From contig CM022665.1 of NCBI GenBank assembly GCA_012295275.1, positions 5,317,901-5,381,900 of the forward strand: a DNA stretch of 64,000 nt. Direction: 5' to 3'. Shown one piece after another: positions 37,340 through 49,804 of this stretch. The first letter of the stretch is position 1; the number at the start of each line of letters is the position of its first letter. The notes beneath the pieces are model-generated. The model was not told the origin of the DNA, made no database searches, and saw nothing but the letters and a program-made list of their open reading frames with translations. The position numbers and the translations under genes are program-made. The stretch is from Chrysomallon squamiferum. Taxonomy: Eukaryota > Mollusca > Gastropoda > Neomphalida > Peltospiridae.

Positions 37340-38630
37340 TTTGCCAGGCATTGTTGTTTTAATAACTAAATTCATCCTTATGGATGATATACGTTCTCCA
37401 TCCATCAAATTTCAGAAAATCTGGCAAAGTCTCTGATTTATCGATGTACGGATCATTATATTTGGTTTTCAGACGTGATATAGGAATCAATTTGAATAGG
37501 TGTTCCAAACTTCACAGATGCAAATACTCGTAACAAAACCAAAACTGTTTTTAATGACGAAGAATTTCGTGTACTTAATTCGGCTGTGATTTTATTAACG
37601 ACAGGCATAAAGATATCTGTTTTCTTTATTATTTAAACCTTCATAATGAACAAAGTGTTTTTCTTTTTGTAAATATGTGTGTATATATGTACGTGTGTAT
37701 GTATGCATGTAAAACCTAAGAACAGAGAGAAGAAACAGATTTCTTGAAATTTTTATAATTTTTGCTGGTTTCTTGAGATAGTAAAATAATATATATTCAT
37801 TGTATTTCTAATATATATATATATATATTAAAAACAATTAATATATAACGAGCTAAGAAATCAATGTCTTTGAACGGATTTTCAAATAACATGTTTTTAA
37901 ATTTCAGTTTCTGAACATAATGCAGTTTTTATAATATACAAATGAACAATATTCAGTGACGTTGAAACAGAAATAAACTGTGTCTGCCACTGTTTGAGTC
38001 TTTAGAAGTAATAAAACAGAACACACATTTATTTTTCAAAAAATCTAAAATGAATGATAATACAAAGCTTGAACCTCTCCGTTGCGTTAGTAAAAATAGC
38101 ATTTTTAATTTCAGTATACGAATAATCAAAGACTTTGAAATAGGTTTATATTAAGTCTGTGCTGAACAGAATAACCCAGCAGGACAGATGAAAAAAATAT
38201 TTCTTTACAGAAACTCGTTTGTATTACTCAAACAACTGAATAAAAAAAACGTTCTCAGATAGTACATAATTACATCTTTAATTTTCAGGCAAGCATAAAA
38301 CTCTGTACACTCGTTAAATGACTGAACTGAACGATTGGCAGAGACAGTATAAAGTTGTGTTAAACATGTATACTGATCCAGCCATGTTTAGTGGTATGTT
38401 TTCTATTTTGTCGTTTAACTACCTTCTAATGTTGTTATTTTATTTACGTAGAACGCCTTTGAATTATTTTATTAATTTCGAAATCTGAGTCAGAATTAGA
38501 ACAAAGTGAAAAATGAAGTCCTGTTTTGTTTAAAGATCTGTTTTATTTACTGACATGTCTGTAAAACAGCCATCTTGAGTCTGTGACGGCCATCTTGAAG
38601 TTATCCCACAATTCATTCTGTTTTAGCTGT
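33930..38630. other. Intergenic AT-rich stretch
   Basis: No supported exon. It contains (CA)n at 35127-35190, (GT)n at 35741-35796 and (ATT)n at 37306-37340. A GAA/GAT-rich piece at 36963-37024 would read as acidic residues but has no convincing splice sites. A short frame after a TTGTCAG at 36169 ends before its GTAAGT, so it is not used as an exon. Confidence 0.45.
34234..34239 (+). promoter_or_regulatory. Candidate poly(A) signal for the CRYL1-like gene
   Basis: This AATAAA, about 560 bases after the stop, is the first clear one on this strand. A 3' UTR running through the (CT)n tract at 33796-33871 would be implied. Confidence 0.3.
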
Positions 38631-38639
38631 GTGTGAAAA

Positions 38640-38815
38640 CCACTTTTTTCTCAGAACTTTTTTCTGAAAACCATTTGTCTATGAGAACAGCTTGTATAAG
38701 AGAATCATTTGTACATAATAACTATTTGTGTATGAGAATCATTTGTCTATGAGAATCACTTGTCAGTGAGACCCATTTGTCTATAAGAATGTCTTCTCTA
38801 TGAGAACTACTTTTG
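38640..38815. repeat. Degenerate minisatellite, unit about 20 bp
   Basis: Variants of ATTTGTCTATGAGAATC recur about eight times with substitutions and small length changes. Confidence 0.7.
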
Positions 38816-39842
38816 CTTGTTTCTGGAGTGGCCGCCACAAAATGGTTTGACTGTATTTCTTTATAGCATATAGATCATTCGCAATTCTTCCTTTACCTTA
38901 GTAATTTGCTTGTTACGAAGCATTTTCGAATATCCATTACATTAAAGAAGTAAATACACATTGAAACTAAATACACTAGCTCTATCTCCAATCTTAATGA
39001 GTACAAAAACAAAACTGAATTACACTGGTCGTAAACATATAATTTTAGAGATATCCTAGGAGGCCATTTGCCTCGGGACAATTATTCTTATTTGATTTAT
39101 CGACATACTTTCTCGTAATGAACAGATTCCGTGATCTCTTTAAAAACAAACATGTTGGCGAGTAAAGACAAAAGAGTCCATTACTAGGAAACAGTAGATT
39201 TTTTTTTTAATTATTATTTATTTTAACCATATTGATTTAATCTTCAGTGGTTAATAATAATAGATCAATAATATTTTCAAAATCCATGCAACCTAGAAAT
39301 AAGTACAATGTAAATCAGACAGAAAATTTAGAAGGAAATTCATTACAAAACAGAGACATCAGTCTGTTTAACGTATTGCGAAATAATACAATTCTCATCT
39401 TTAACATCTATGCGCTTGGTACAAAATAATAGAGTTTGAACAGAAATAATTTAAGAGACCTTGAAACAGAATTAATCTGTCTGTCGCGACTCAACCTTAC
39501 AGAACTGAATATTATTTTCTTTAGTTATGAAACAGTCAGTATATGATTCCAAGTTATTTGTATTCTGTTTTGAAAATTACTGTTAGGGTGAAAAGTTCAC
39601 AAGTTAATGTACCGACTGATTTTTCAAATAACAAAATTCTCACCTGGAATCTCTGTTTATTTTGTAAAAATAACGCAGCTAATTACTGGCGTCTTCTAGA
39701 TCAGAATTAAATTACGTCTGTCTCTTGTCCAGTCTTGGGCTAAATGTTGTAAATGTACTAAAAATACGAAGGCATGATCGACGATAAAGTATTGTCTCGA
39801 AAACTGAAACATGCAACTGAGCAATATTCAAGTGTTGATCAT

Positions 39843-40175
<333 letters not shown>

Positions 40176-40751
40176 AACAAAGCGTCTTTGCACATACACT
40201 GAGAAACGTCTCGATAAAATCGATAATTAAAAGGAAACAGTTCAGCCTTATGAGCTGAAATGGAACTATAATTTTCTTCGTAGATCGAACATTTACTTAC
40301 ACATGGAGTACAAATTACCTCATAAAAAACGGAGAAGAAAATATATTTCTATGTAATAATATACATTTAAAAACAAAATTACGGTTACTATCCGTTTAGT
40401 ATCGGATTCTCATTAAGGAATCGCTATGTATTAAATATACCAATATACGCGATCAATTAGGAGAAACGCAAGTTCACAGAGCTCCAACGAAGTAAGACAT
40501 TCTCCGTACTGTATACACTGCTACTTTGAAAGGAACCAGAATCAGTTGTACCTTGTCAAACAGAAAAACTGTTGGAACAGTCAACATCACTGTATCAAAG
40601 ATACTTTCCAGTCGAACGATATTTAAAGTTTTATTTGTTAGGTATTGCATTTTCATCAACATTTCATCTATTTTCTAATGCAATATATGTATTTTTGTTC
40701 ACATTTCTTTGTTTTTAAATCTTAGAATGCATTAGAATAAAGCACATTTAG

Positions 40752-40789
<38 letters not shown>
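40752..40789. repeat. Poly-A run
   Basis: About 38 A residues. It could be a retroposon tail, but no element body was recognised upstream. Confidence 0.9.
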
Positions 40790-40790
<1 letters not shown>

Positions 40791-41048
40791 TTCTTTACTT
40801 TTAAAATCCTTTTATTATCCTTTTGATGTTACTTCAAATATTTTTTTCTATCTGTATACATGTAAAAACAAAATCAGATGACAACGGTTATAAATATATA
40901 ATTCTCAAAAAATCCTGTAATTTCCTTTGGCCTAAGGACAATTATTTTCATTAAATTTATTTATAAAACACTTTTATTCATCTATGTTAAAAAAAAATAA
41001 TAATAATTAAAAAAACAAATATTACACGCATGAAAAAGTGTAGAACTA

Positions 41049-41081
<33 letters not shown>

Positions 41082-41359
41082 GAAAAAAAGAAATGTTTGC
41101 ATCAGATATAATTTTATGTGATACATTAGGACAATGCTATTTAAAAAAATCGAAGTATACGACAAAATACAGCAATAAATGACCGAAAATATTACTCTTG
41201 AGATTATTATTTTTTTAATTTTATTTTTTTTTCAGTTACAGTACCCAGGGCACTGAAATATTTCTAATTTTGAACCTGTGCTATGTAAAATAAACACAGT
41301 TTATCACTGAGTCACACATCCATCGAATGGGAAATAAGGGACTAAAAGTTGCCCGTAGA

Positions 41360-41640
41360 TACGTCTTAGCAATGCACTAGTGCGACGTTTTTACGAAGGG
41401 CTCAGTCTGTATACTACCACGCAGTTGCTGAGCGGGCGCCGTTCACTTGGTCTTTCGACGCAACGACGTCGTACTAGCGCTGAACGGATGTCGTGCAGGG
41501 TCCGTAGGAGGTGCTCCTTGCTGTTTACAGGCAGGCGCCTCGTGACTGAAGTCGAGAAAAATAGCCACGTCGAATATGCGAGTGTTAAACACGGTAACTT
41601 CGATTTTCCGAAATTTTAGAAATCTCCCCTCCCCGAAGGC
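41360..41640. promoter_or_regulatory. CpG-rich island
   Basis: This stretch carries about 25 CpG dinucleotides in roughly 280 bp, while the surrounding DNA has very few. A plus-strand frame at 41380-41619 encodes Arg/Ser-rich sequence without recognisable domains. It could be a promoter with an unrecognised first exon, or a young transposable element not yet depleted of CpG. No transcription signal can be named. Confidence 0.35.
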
Positions 41641-41898
41641 AGAAAAATGGATTTGTTATTGTAGCATTAAGTTGTGTAGTTTTGAAACACCTTAATAAGG
41701 TGTTTTTTTTACACTATTATAAAAATATGATTATAATTTATTGTGTGAATTAATGTGCGGTTGTTTATATATGTATAATATTACGTATACAAAGACTAAA
41801 TGTGAAAAATGGAACTGTTGTGTTGGACAAAAAATACGATGATTAATTTTCTGATGATGAAAATTGATTTCTTCGTAATACTTTTTTCATGATACCTA

Positions 41899-41941
41899 TT
41901 TTTTTTTTTTTTTTTTTAATTTTTTTTTTTTTTTTTTTTTA

Positions 41942-41978
<37 letters not shown>

Positions 41979-41993
41979 TTTTTTTTTTTTTTA
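41899..41993. repeat. Poly-T / (ATT)n tract
   Basis: T runs around a short ATT array. Confidence 0.9.
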
Positions 41994-42161
41994 AATGTTC
42001 TTCTTAAGCTTGTTAACTTATTTTTTTCTGGATGGATGAATTACTTTGATTTCACTTTTGAAAAATTTTTTCGACTCCTTGTGTTATTTTTGACATTCAG
42101 CGTTCAGTTTCAAAAATTAAATAGACTGTTTTTATTATTTAAGAAGAATAAATGTTTCATT

Positions 42162-42272
<111 letters not shown>

Positions 42273-42840
42273 TCCGTCTCTCCGTGTATGTGAATATGTA
42301 TAATGTACGTATGTATTTGTGTTCATATTGATGTCTGTGTTTACTGCGACGTTAATTAAACTGTGTATGCTTACCTTATTCTGCAAAACACCAAACACGT
42401 TATTATGGTTCTGGATCTACATTTTTATTTCTCGGGTCTCATTCGAAAAATATACTTAAATCTGCTAGACATCGGGCTTTATTTTCGGGCTTATATTTAA
42501 ATAACACTAGGAGAGTTAATCTAGTATAAGCTGGTAGCGCCACATATAGTTTCTGTTAATAGCTTGAAATAACACGCGATCTATTAAATCATCACGGCTG
42601 AGTTCAGTGAATAAGAAAGCGCTGTTTATCATGAAAGATGCAGCAGGTATCTCTATGAGAGAGCGCTGAAGTCTTGTTCCTTCTCTTCTCTAAGCCTGTT
42701 TTAGTTCCGTCTTACCACTTCTTACCTTTCTAGAGATTTACAAAACAACCGTCTTTCCATTTTGAAATGCGAAAGTCTGCCTGAAACTGAAGATTCTGTC
42801 ATTTGTATTTAGTCCTGGTCCCCAGGCTATGGTTAAGATG

Positions 42841-42930
42841 TAAAGTAGTGGTTTAAAGCGTGATGGGTCCGAGGATCAATCCTTACCAGTGCTGTATGTA
42901 GTGTTAATGACTTGCTTCTCAAAGACCTTG
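42841..42930 (+). mobile_element. Possible tRNA-derived SINE head
   Basis: It has an A-box-like TAGTGGTTTAAAGCG (about 42846-42860) followed by a B-box-like GAGGATCAATCCTTACC (42871-42887), the spacing of a tRNA promoter. The body after it is too diverged to classify. Confidence 0.35.
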
Positions 42931-43479
42931 GTATATGCGAGCATGTATATATATATAAATAACATACAGTGCTATTATCACACGACTGGAGAAGAATTTA
43001 GTATTTAAAAGTGCTGTTGTCAGATCACACAGATTCTAAGCCCTTGAAATATTACATTGTACTCAGACGCTTAAAATGTTTTATATAACTGAGGTTAAGA
43101 CTACTGCAAGCAAAACAAAATAATAAAAGGAATAAAGACACATAATAATAATTTAACACCAAATTTAGTTTAAAAGATAAATGAAAAAAAAAGATTTGAC
43201 AATGAAATGACCCTTACTTGTTCAAAACTCTTTGGCAAGGTCTAAGCAGAACGATTATCTTTAAAAAAAAAAAAAAAAGTGAAGTGTTAAATCTCCAAAA
43301 TCGATATCATATTTGTTATTCTTAAATTACTGATAATTGTGTCAGTGAAAGAAACGTTTCAGACACATAAACGAAACGCAATTTACATCAGCGGGGGAAA
43401 AAAACAGCTAATTTTAATTAAAGATAATTACTCTAGATTTTGATCTATCTATCATTATGTTATATTTTGCTGATCAAAG

Positions 43480-44206
43480 ACTGCCAAAGAATACATAGGT
43501 CACAGTTCTTTCGTGACTGATAACTAAGTGAATTTTATTAACCATCATTTTGTTGACAGATATAACGATGTCCTTAGATTGAAATGTTAAAATACTGCTT
43601 TTAATCCTGTCAGTTCGCGTCCAAGTCTCTCCCTTTGTAGTTATTTTATTTATGTCATTGTGCTTTTGTTTCATCTATATTTTTAATAGCTTGTACATAC
43701 AGACATAAGTCTTCGGGCACGCAGTTCACGTTTCAGTTCTCTAGGTACATTTTTTTACTTAGTAATATTTGACATAATTTGATGAAAAGAACGTAACATA
43801 AAGAAGACTGATATATCGTAATTTGTGATGGGGTTTTACATTTAATAGTGTACTAGAGATATATATGTTATGAATGTAGAGTGAAATTTTAAAACACTGC
43901 TTTTAAATTTATGAGCTAATGGCAATGGCCATCTCTTTGCAGTTATATTGATATAATTTATTTGCGATTTAGCCTAATCTAAATTCTTTCAATCGTTAAA
44001 TTTATTTTTCGCATCTTTCTTCCACGAGTATATCGTTTTCAGTAGGTGTTTTTGCTGGATTTGATACTAGTTCTAAAAGGGTAGGAATATAACTTTATAG
44101 CTGTAACGTATTGATGTTATGAGATATTTAAAACGCGATCGTTAAAGGCATCAATTAAAGTCAACGTCGATGCTTATGCAGTTATTTATTGATTATTAAT
44201 TATTAC

Positions 44207-44277
<71 letters not shown>

Positions 44278-45000
44278 CTTACGAACATACCAATAAATGT
44301 CCATCCTACCATTTTTGTAGTTATTTTACTTGTGCCTGTATTATCCATCTTTAAATAACTCGATTTATTTCTGACATTTTTTTCCTTCTCGTTTAATAGT
44401 TCCTCTGTACTAATAGTTGTCATTAATTCCAAATTCGTGGACAAACGATTTTCTTAGATTAGAACAAATTAATGTCCACACCTAACCCCTTGAAGTTATT
44501 TTACTGCTTTGTATTTATTTATCCAGCCTCACCCAGCAGATCAGAACAGCATTCAAAGCTTTTTTTTTCATTATCGTCCACGCCTATCCCTTGTAGCTAT
44601 TTTACTTCTATAGACATCCAGCATTACCTTTTAGATTAAAACAGAATTTAAACTATTTCGTTAAAGTCCAAGCTTCTCTTGAATACTGAAACTGCAGGAA
44701 CCCTAGGAATTGTGTTGTAATGACGTCCTTAGACTGCATGTGGGTTCAGTTAATATCGATATTTTGTAATTACTTACATAGATTTCATCTGCACTAACCT
44801 TATTTTTGTTTTTAACTAATGGATTTATTACTGTCTATTTTTTCTTCTGCAGCTTCTGTTTATACAAAAAAAAAAAAAAGATTTTGTTTAAGACTGATTA
44901 GTTCTGAAAATTTACCGATATGGCTTTGTATATTGTAATTATCTATATAATAGTCTGGTGGGTTTTTTTTTGATGTTTAGTCTTTGTGGTATATTTATTT
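43480..45000. repeat. Array of strongly diverged repeats
   Basis: Two anchors alternate: TTAGATTRAAA (about 43577, 44455, 44633, and weaker ones at 44731 and 44889) and TTGTAGTTATTTTACTT-like (about 43635, 43938, 44316, 44493, 44593, 44764, 44936). Spacing varies from about 100 to 310 bases. A (GA)n tract at 44209-44275 interrupts the array. On the minus strand two copies read as SKITTK-like peptides, but stop codons break the others. Confidence 0.45.
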
Positions 45001-45162
45001 AACTTCATCTGTAGGCCTAGTCTTTAAAAATCTGTATTTAGTTTTCGCTTCACTTTTTCTACCTTCGTCAGCAGTTACTCACGAATTATATATATATTTT
45101 CATTTTAATTTTTCATTAGTTCAGAAAATGTATGAACATAAATTTGCGGTCAAATATAATAA

Positions 45163-45188
45163 TACTATGATATAGAAATTGTGTTTAT

Positions 45189-45220
<32 letters not shown>

Positions 45221-45262
45221 CAAATACTATGATATAGAAATTGTGTTTACACACACACACAC
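45163..45262. repeat. Tandem duplication with (CA)n
   Basis: The sequence ATACTATGATATAGAAATTG plus GTGTTTA and a CA run occurs twice, at about 45163-45221 and 45227-45262. Confidence 0.9.
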
Positions 45263-45839
45263 GTTTTCAGTGAATAGCGAACTAGTTCTGTATATTTCAT
45301 ATTTTTATATACATTTTCGTTCCAAAAATATCATTTTCAGACAAACATATTATTATAATGATATTCAAACACTGGAACTGCGTTTAAACTTTTCATCAAT
45401 TTCATATACATTCGTTTGTATCTCAGTCATCACAGCGATTGGTTATAGTTATAATTTTCAATGAATTAAAATGCCATTAATTCTTAATGTGTATTATTCC
45501 AATTTTCCCAAATGGTCGTTATTATCTATTATATAAATTATTTTTAAAAATGATTTAATTACTGCGTCTTCTTTTTCTGCTACTCTTAGTAGGTTATTGG
45601 AGTTTTCAGTAAAAGGGTGATCTGCTTCTGAAAAATGTTCAAATCTAAATTTATTTCAGTCTCCTTCTCAAAGAAAACGTTATTAAAAAGGTTTAATACG
45701 TTTAATAAACGTGGACGAAAAATATATTAAAATAAGTATAACAATTAAAAGAGTTATTGTTTCATCTAAACTGAATATATACATAAACAGTTCAAGATAC
45801 ACCTTCAATTTAATACGCTACATATACATATACATATAC

Positions 45840-45978
45840 AATATTATTATTATTATTATTATTATTATTATCATCATTATTATCATTATTATTATTATTA
45901 TTATTATTATCATCATCATCATCATTATTATTATTATTATTATCATTATTATTATCATTATCATTATTATTATTATTA

Positions 45979-46035
<57 letters not shown>
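45840..46035. repeat. (ATT)n/(ATC)n microsatellite
   Basis: About 195 bp of ATT with scattered ATC units. Confidence 0.97.
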
Positions 46036-46038
<3 letters not shown>

Positions 46039-46255
46039 TTATTACATAAAATTTGCTGGCTAACATGAATCCTTGGCGTTGTCCGAACTGACTGACCAGT
46101 TCGACATAACTGAATGTTTCCAGCACGTGGTGGTTGGAAGGTAAGGTCACGGGACACCATATTTCAGTCGATTCTCTTACCCGCGTGTTTGAGAAGAAAA
46201 AAAGCTGCTGGACTGGTCCCTGGATGCTCTTACCACTGGCGAATTCCATAAAAAC
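46036..46255 (-). mobile_element. Possible retroposon with an (AAT)n tail
   Basis: On the minus strand, unique sequence starting with a tRNA-like CCAGTGGTAAGAGCATCC ends in TATGTAATAAATATAATAAT and runs straight into (AAT)n. That layout fits a SINE with a trinucleotide tail. No target-site duplication was found and no second copy occurs in the window. Confidence 0.3.
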
Positions 46256-46284
46256 TGACGTCTAAACTCTGTCTTCTTTTCCAG

Positions 46285-46461
46285 TGGATATCATCATACC
46301 GCATGTTTCTTTATTTTCACCCACAATATTTCTCCTCAGTAAAACTTGGGTCGATCAGCAGTCACACGAATGACTTGAAATACGACCGACTGTTTTTTTC
46401 GGTGTGTATAATTCTGATTATAATGGTGCTGATTTTCCTGAGTGGTTCCTTTAATAATTAA
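46285..46461 (+). CDS. Candidate terminal exon of an unidentified membrane protein
   Basis: A strong pyrimidine tract and acceptor (CTCTGTCTTCTTTTCCAG) are followed by 58 open codons ending in TAA. They include one hydrophobic segment (LFFSVCIILIIMVLIFL) near the C-terminus. No upstream exon in matching phase was identified and another frame is also open for 29 codons, so this is tentative. Confidence 0.25.
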   Translation, partial: WISSYRMFLYFHPQYFSSVKLGSISSHTNDLKYDRLFFSVCIILIIMVLIFLSGSFNN

Positions 46462-46827
46462 AAGACGACAGAAATTAAAGCAGTGATAACTTAATTACTG
46501 TGAAATAATTGATTTCCTTGAAGTGGAAAACAAATAACGATTAGCATTTTCTTTGTAGTCTGGTTGTGATGTATTTTAATGTTCTCGTCGTTACAAGGTG
46601 CTTTTAATATTGTTTACGTGCATCTGTAATGATTTAGACACCCAGTAGTTGATTTGACTTTCGTGCTGGGATGTCGTTAAACAATTTTAAATATGTTATT
46701 TTTTGTTTATTTCTTACTGTGTTATATACTTTGAAAAAAAAAAATTTAAAAAATCAGGTTTGATACTTTAAAAAAATTAAATGAAGTTACTACCAGTATA
46801 GAATTTGTTTCAAGAAAAATGTATACA

Positions 46828-46932
<105 letters not shown>

Positions 46933-47312
46933 AATTTGTCAGAGACAATATAGAATTTGTTTTAGGAAAATCTTTACAAGATAAAGAGAGAAACTGAGAG
47001 AGGAGAGAGAGAGAGAAAGAAAGAGAGGAAGTGCAAGACAGCGAGAGATAGAGAGAAAAAGATAGAAAGAGTGGGAAAGAAAAGATGTTCTGTAATTATT
47101 AGCAGAACTCGCTCACTCACGTTACCGTCAACATCTCAGACTGATGTCACAGCATGTTTTGTCCAGCTTTTAGTAATTAACCTTCTTTATAAGAAGACGA
47201 TATCCTATTACCTTTCAGCTCAACAGCTGTACTTATTGTTTGAGATTTTGTATTTTCTGTAGCCTTCGACGATACAAAGATATACAAGGCCAACAACCTA
47301 TAGTGTGCGCGT

Positions 47313-47354
47313 GCGTGTGTGTTTTTGAGTGAAACATGATTAAGCTGTCTATGT
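47313..47354 (+). repeat. 42-bp dispersed repeat, copy 1
   Basis: It matches 49437-49478 at 41 of 42 positions and, like it, follows a short GCGT-type tract. Outside this block the two loci are unrelated. Confidence 0.9.
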
Positions 47355-47573
47355 GCAATGTCTGTGGACGTTGATAGATTTACTGCAGTTTTGTTTTATG
47401 CGAGTCATAGATTTTCATTACAAATGTTTTTCAATGGATCGAAATAAGGCTTTCGATGAGTTTCTCGACACCGCATTGATTAGTAATAAAAATGTTAATC
47501 TCAAGTGATAAATGTACATCTGGTAATCGTTATAATGTTAGGTTATTTTAACTGTAAAATAGATTAAAGCACA

Positions 47574-47689
<116 letters not shown>

Positions 47690-48031
47690 GTCCCCCTCTC
47701 TTTTTCCTAACTACTACGAACCTGCATTATTGTTGCCATTTATTCGAAATCTTAAAAGTAATTTGATATCAACCGCCAGTTATGACAAAAATAGCACAAA
47801 ACTGCCGACACTGATCCATTTCGATCAACAATAGCCTACCATTCTGGTATTTTATCGACGAATACTCTCAGTTATTTAACATTACTGTCAATCTATACAG
47901 ACGGAGGGACCGAGTTTTTTGACAGCCGGTCGAGAACTGAAAAGAATATGACATCATCTAACAGCATGGCGTAATTAAATACCGTGTAAAATTAGTAATA
48001 TTTTTAAAATAAAGTTTTAATATAATTCCAG

Positions 48032-48794
48032 CGAGTTTTTGGACAGCACTGATCATAAGAAGCTGACAAACCTTTACACCGTGTTCAAAAGCAATTTAAA
48101 TGTTGTAAACGAACGTGAAAGTAAGTCTGAATTTGATTCCTACCCTCTGGTTAATGTCGCTGATTTGAATCATGGCAGTATAATTATATTTACAACTGAA
48201 TCAAAGTAAATGACACAAGTCAGTGGACTGTTTGGAAGCGAGTCTCAGGAGGCAGATGAAAACAAAATCAAAACACTTGTGTACAGTCATTGGCGAGTAC
48301 TGGCTGTGTATTTTTCAGCTCGGTGAATCATCATGTGTTAGATCATTCTTTCTGCACAGACAGTGAACAACTATGAGTTTATTTTGTTCACTTACGCGAG
48401 ATTACGAAAACGCTGTCTTTGAAAGCACGCAAATTGTCATCAGCAAGATCCAATCTTCTAACGTAGGCTGCTTGTTATGTTTGTCGGTTAATAGGTTAGA
48501 TAGCAGAAATCATAAGCTTTATTCAAGATTACGATCCACTGCTAGAGACGTCAGTGTGGTGCCTTTTATCTCCGATACTATCTTCTTCTTGATCATCATC
48601 TTCTTCTTCTTCTTCTTCTTCTTCTTCTTCTTCTAATTCTTCTTTTTAGCCATTTGGTTACGACAACAGCGATCATAAACTTTATTTTAAATTAGTACCA
48701 TTAATGTCTTTTGTTTTTAAATTATTGTTTATTATTTCATTTATGGGATATGTGGGTTTTTTTCAAGCTTATTGGTTTATCTTCAGTGGTTTTC

Positions 48795-48839
<45 letters not shown>

Positions 48840-48932
48840 TAATAATAAAAAAAAACAAAACAAAAAAAAACAATAATAAAATATCCAAAAGATCTACGTC
48901 ACATTAACTGCAATTACTAATTCATCTGCTGG

Positions 48933-48964
<32 letters not shown>

Positions 48965-49297
48965 TCATCACTAATCTCTCGCAATCATAAATATCATTCC
49001 ATGATACTAAAACGACCTTTCTGTAAACGTTTGTGCAAACAATAAAATGGATTGTTAAACACAGAGCTGTGTGTGAAGACCACGAGTCTGAAGTACAGTA
49101 AACACATCAAACCACATTTCATTCGTATTATTTATTTAAATAAACAAACCACTTCCTACATGAACTATTTACTTAGTGTAATTCGTAGAAAATCTCTGCT
49201 TATTTAACTATTCGATATGTTTTTTTTTGTAGACATTAAAACCACGAATAACTGGGGAAGAAAACCAACAGAGTTACGGCAAACAAAACGATTGTGA
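48032..49297 (+). CDS. Last two exons of an unidentified gene
   Basis: Exon 48032-48120 follows the acceptor ATATAATTCCAG and is followed by GTAAGT. In one frame it reads EFLDSTDHKKLTNLYTVFK then SNLNVVNERE, the other two frames having early stops. Its single trailing base joins a second exon at 49233-49297 (acceptor after TTTTTTTTGTAG) that begins with the two complementary bases, encoding N-IKTTNNWGRKPTELRQTKRL and a TGA. The phase match and codon-like composition support a real gene. The visible part is hydrophilic and basic at its end with no hydrophobic segment. I do not recognise the family, and the upstream exons were not found with confidence. Confidence 0.5.
48590..48960. repeat. (TTC)n, (TAA)n and poly-A tracts
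   Basis: TTC at 48590-48635, TAA at 48797-48846 and about 28 A residues at 48932-48959, all inside the last intron of the unidentified gene. Confidence 0.95.
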
Positions 49298-49412
49298 TTT
49301 TGTTATTCAAACAGGAAATACTCTGTGCATATTACAAAGTTACAGTGATTAACAAAGCTCTTGATAATTCCATTTTTATAGTTTTCAAAACAGCCTGTTT
49401 GTGTGCACACAT

Positions 49413-49478
49413 GCGTGCGTGCGTGCGTGCGTGCGTGCGTGTGTGTTTTTGAGTGAAACATGATGAAGCTGTCTATGT
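49413..49478 (+). repeat. (GCGT)n and 42-bp dispersed repeat, copy 2
   Basis: About seven GCGT units lead directly into the 42-bp sequence shared with 47313-47354, containing TTTTTGAGTGAAACATGAT. Confidence 0.9.
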
Positions 49479-49736
49479 CTGCAGGATGTCAGACGATCTA
49501 TCATGATTCTGGAAATGCATTTTCTTACAGCGATTAATTAAATCTTGATAATTTTATGTTTAGGTTTCTCAAACTCGGCACGGTTTAGTAAACAACAGTA
49601 CATTTTTTTTGGATCATTATTTGTCAAGAAAGATGACGCTGTATCAGATACTTATTATAACGTCAGTCGTAGCGGTGAAGCTTCACAACGATTTATTAAT
49701 CTGATACAGCTGCAGTAAATATCAACCAGTATATCT

Positions 49737-49804
49737 ATTACGTGTATTACTCGTGTATAGCTTACGTGTATATCTTACGTGTATATATTACGTGTATAGC
49801 TTAG
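49737..49804. repeat. Short minisatellite (TTACGTGTATA units)
   Basis: About five copies of a 12-16-base unit built on CTTACGTGTATA. Confidence 0.8.
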
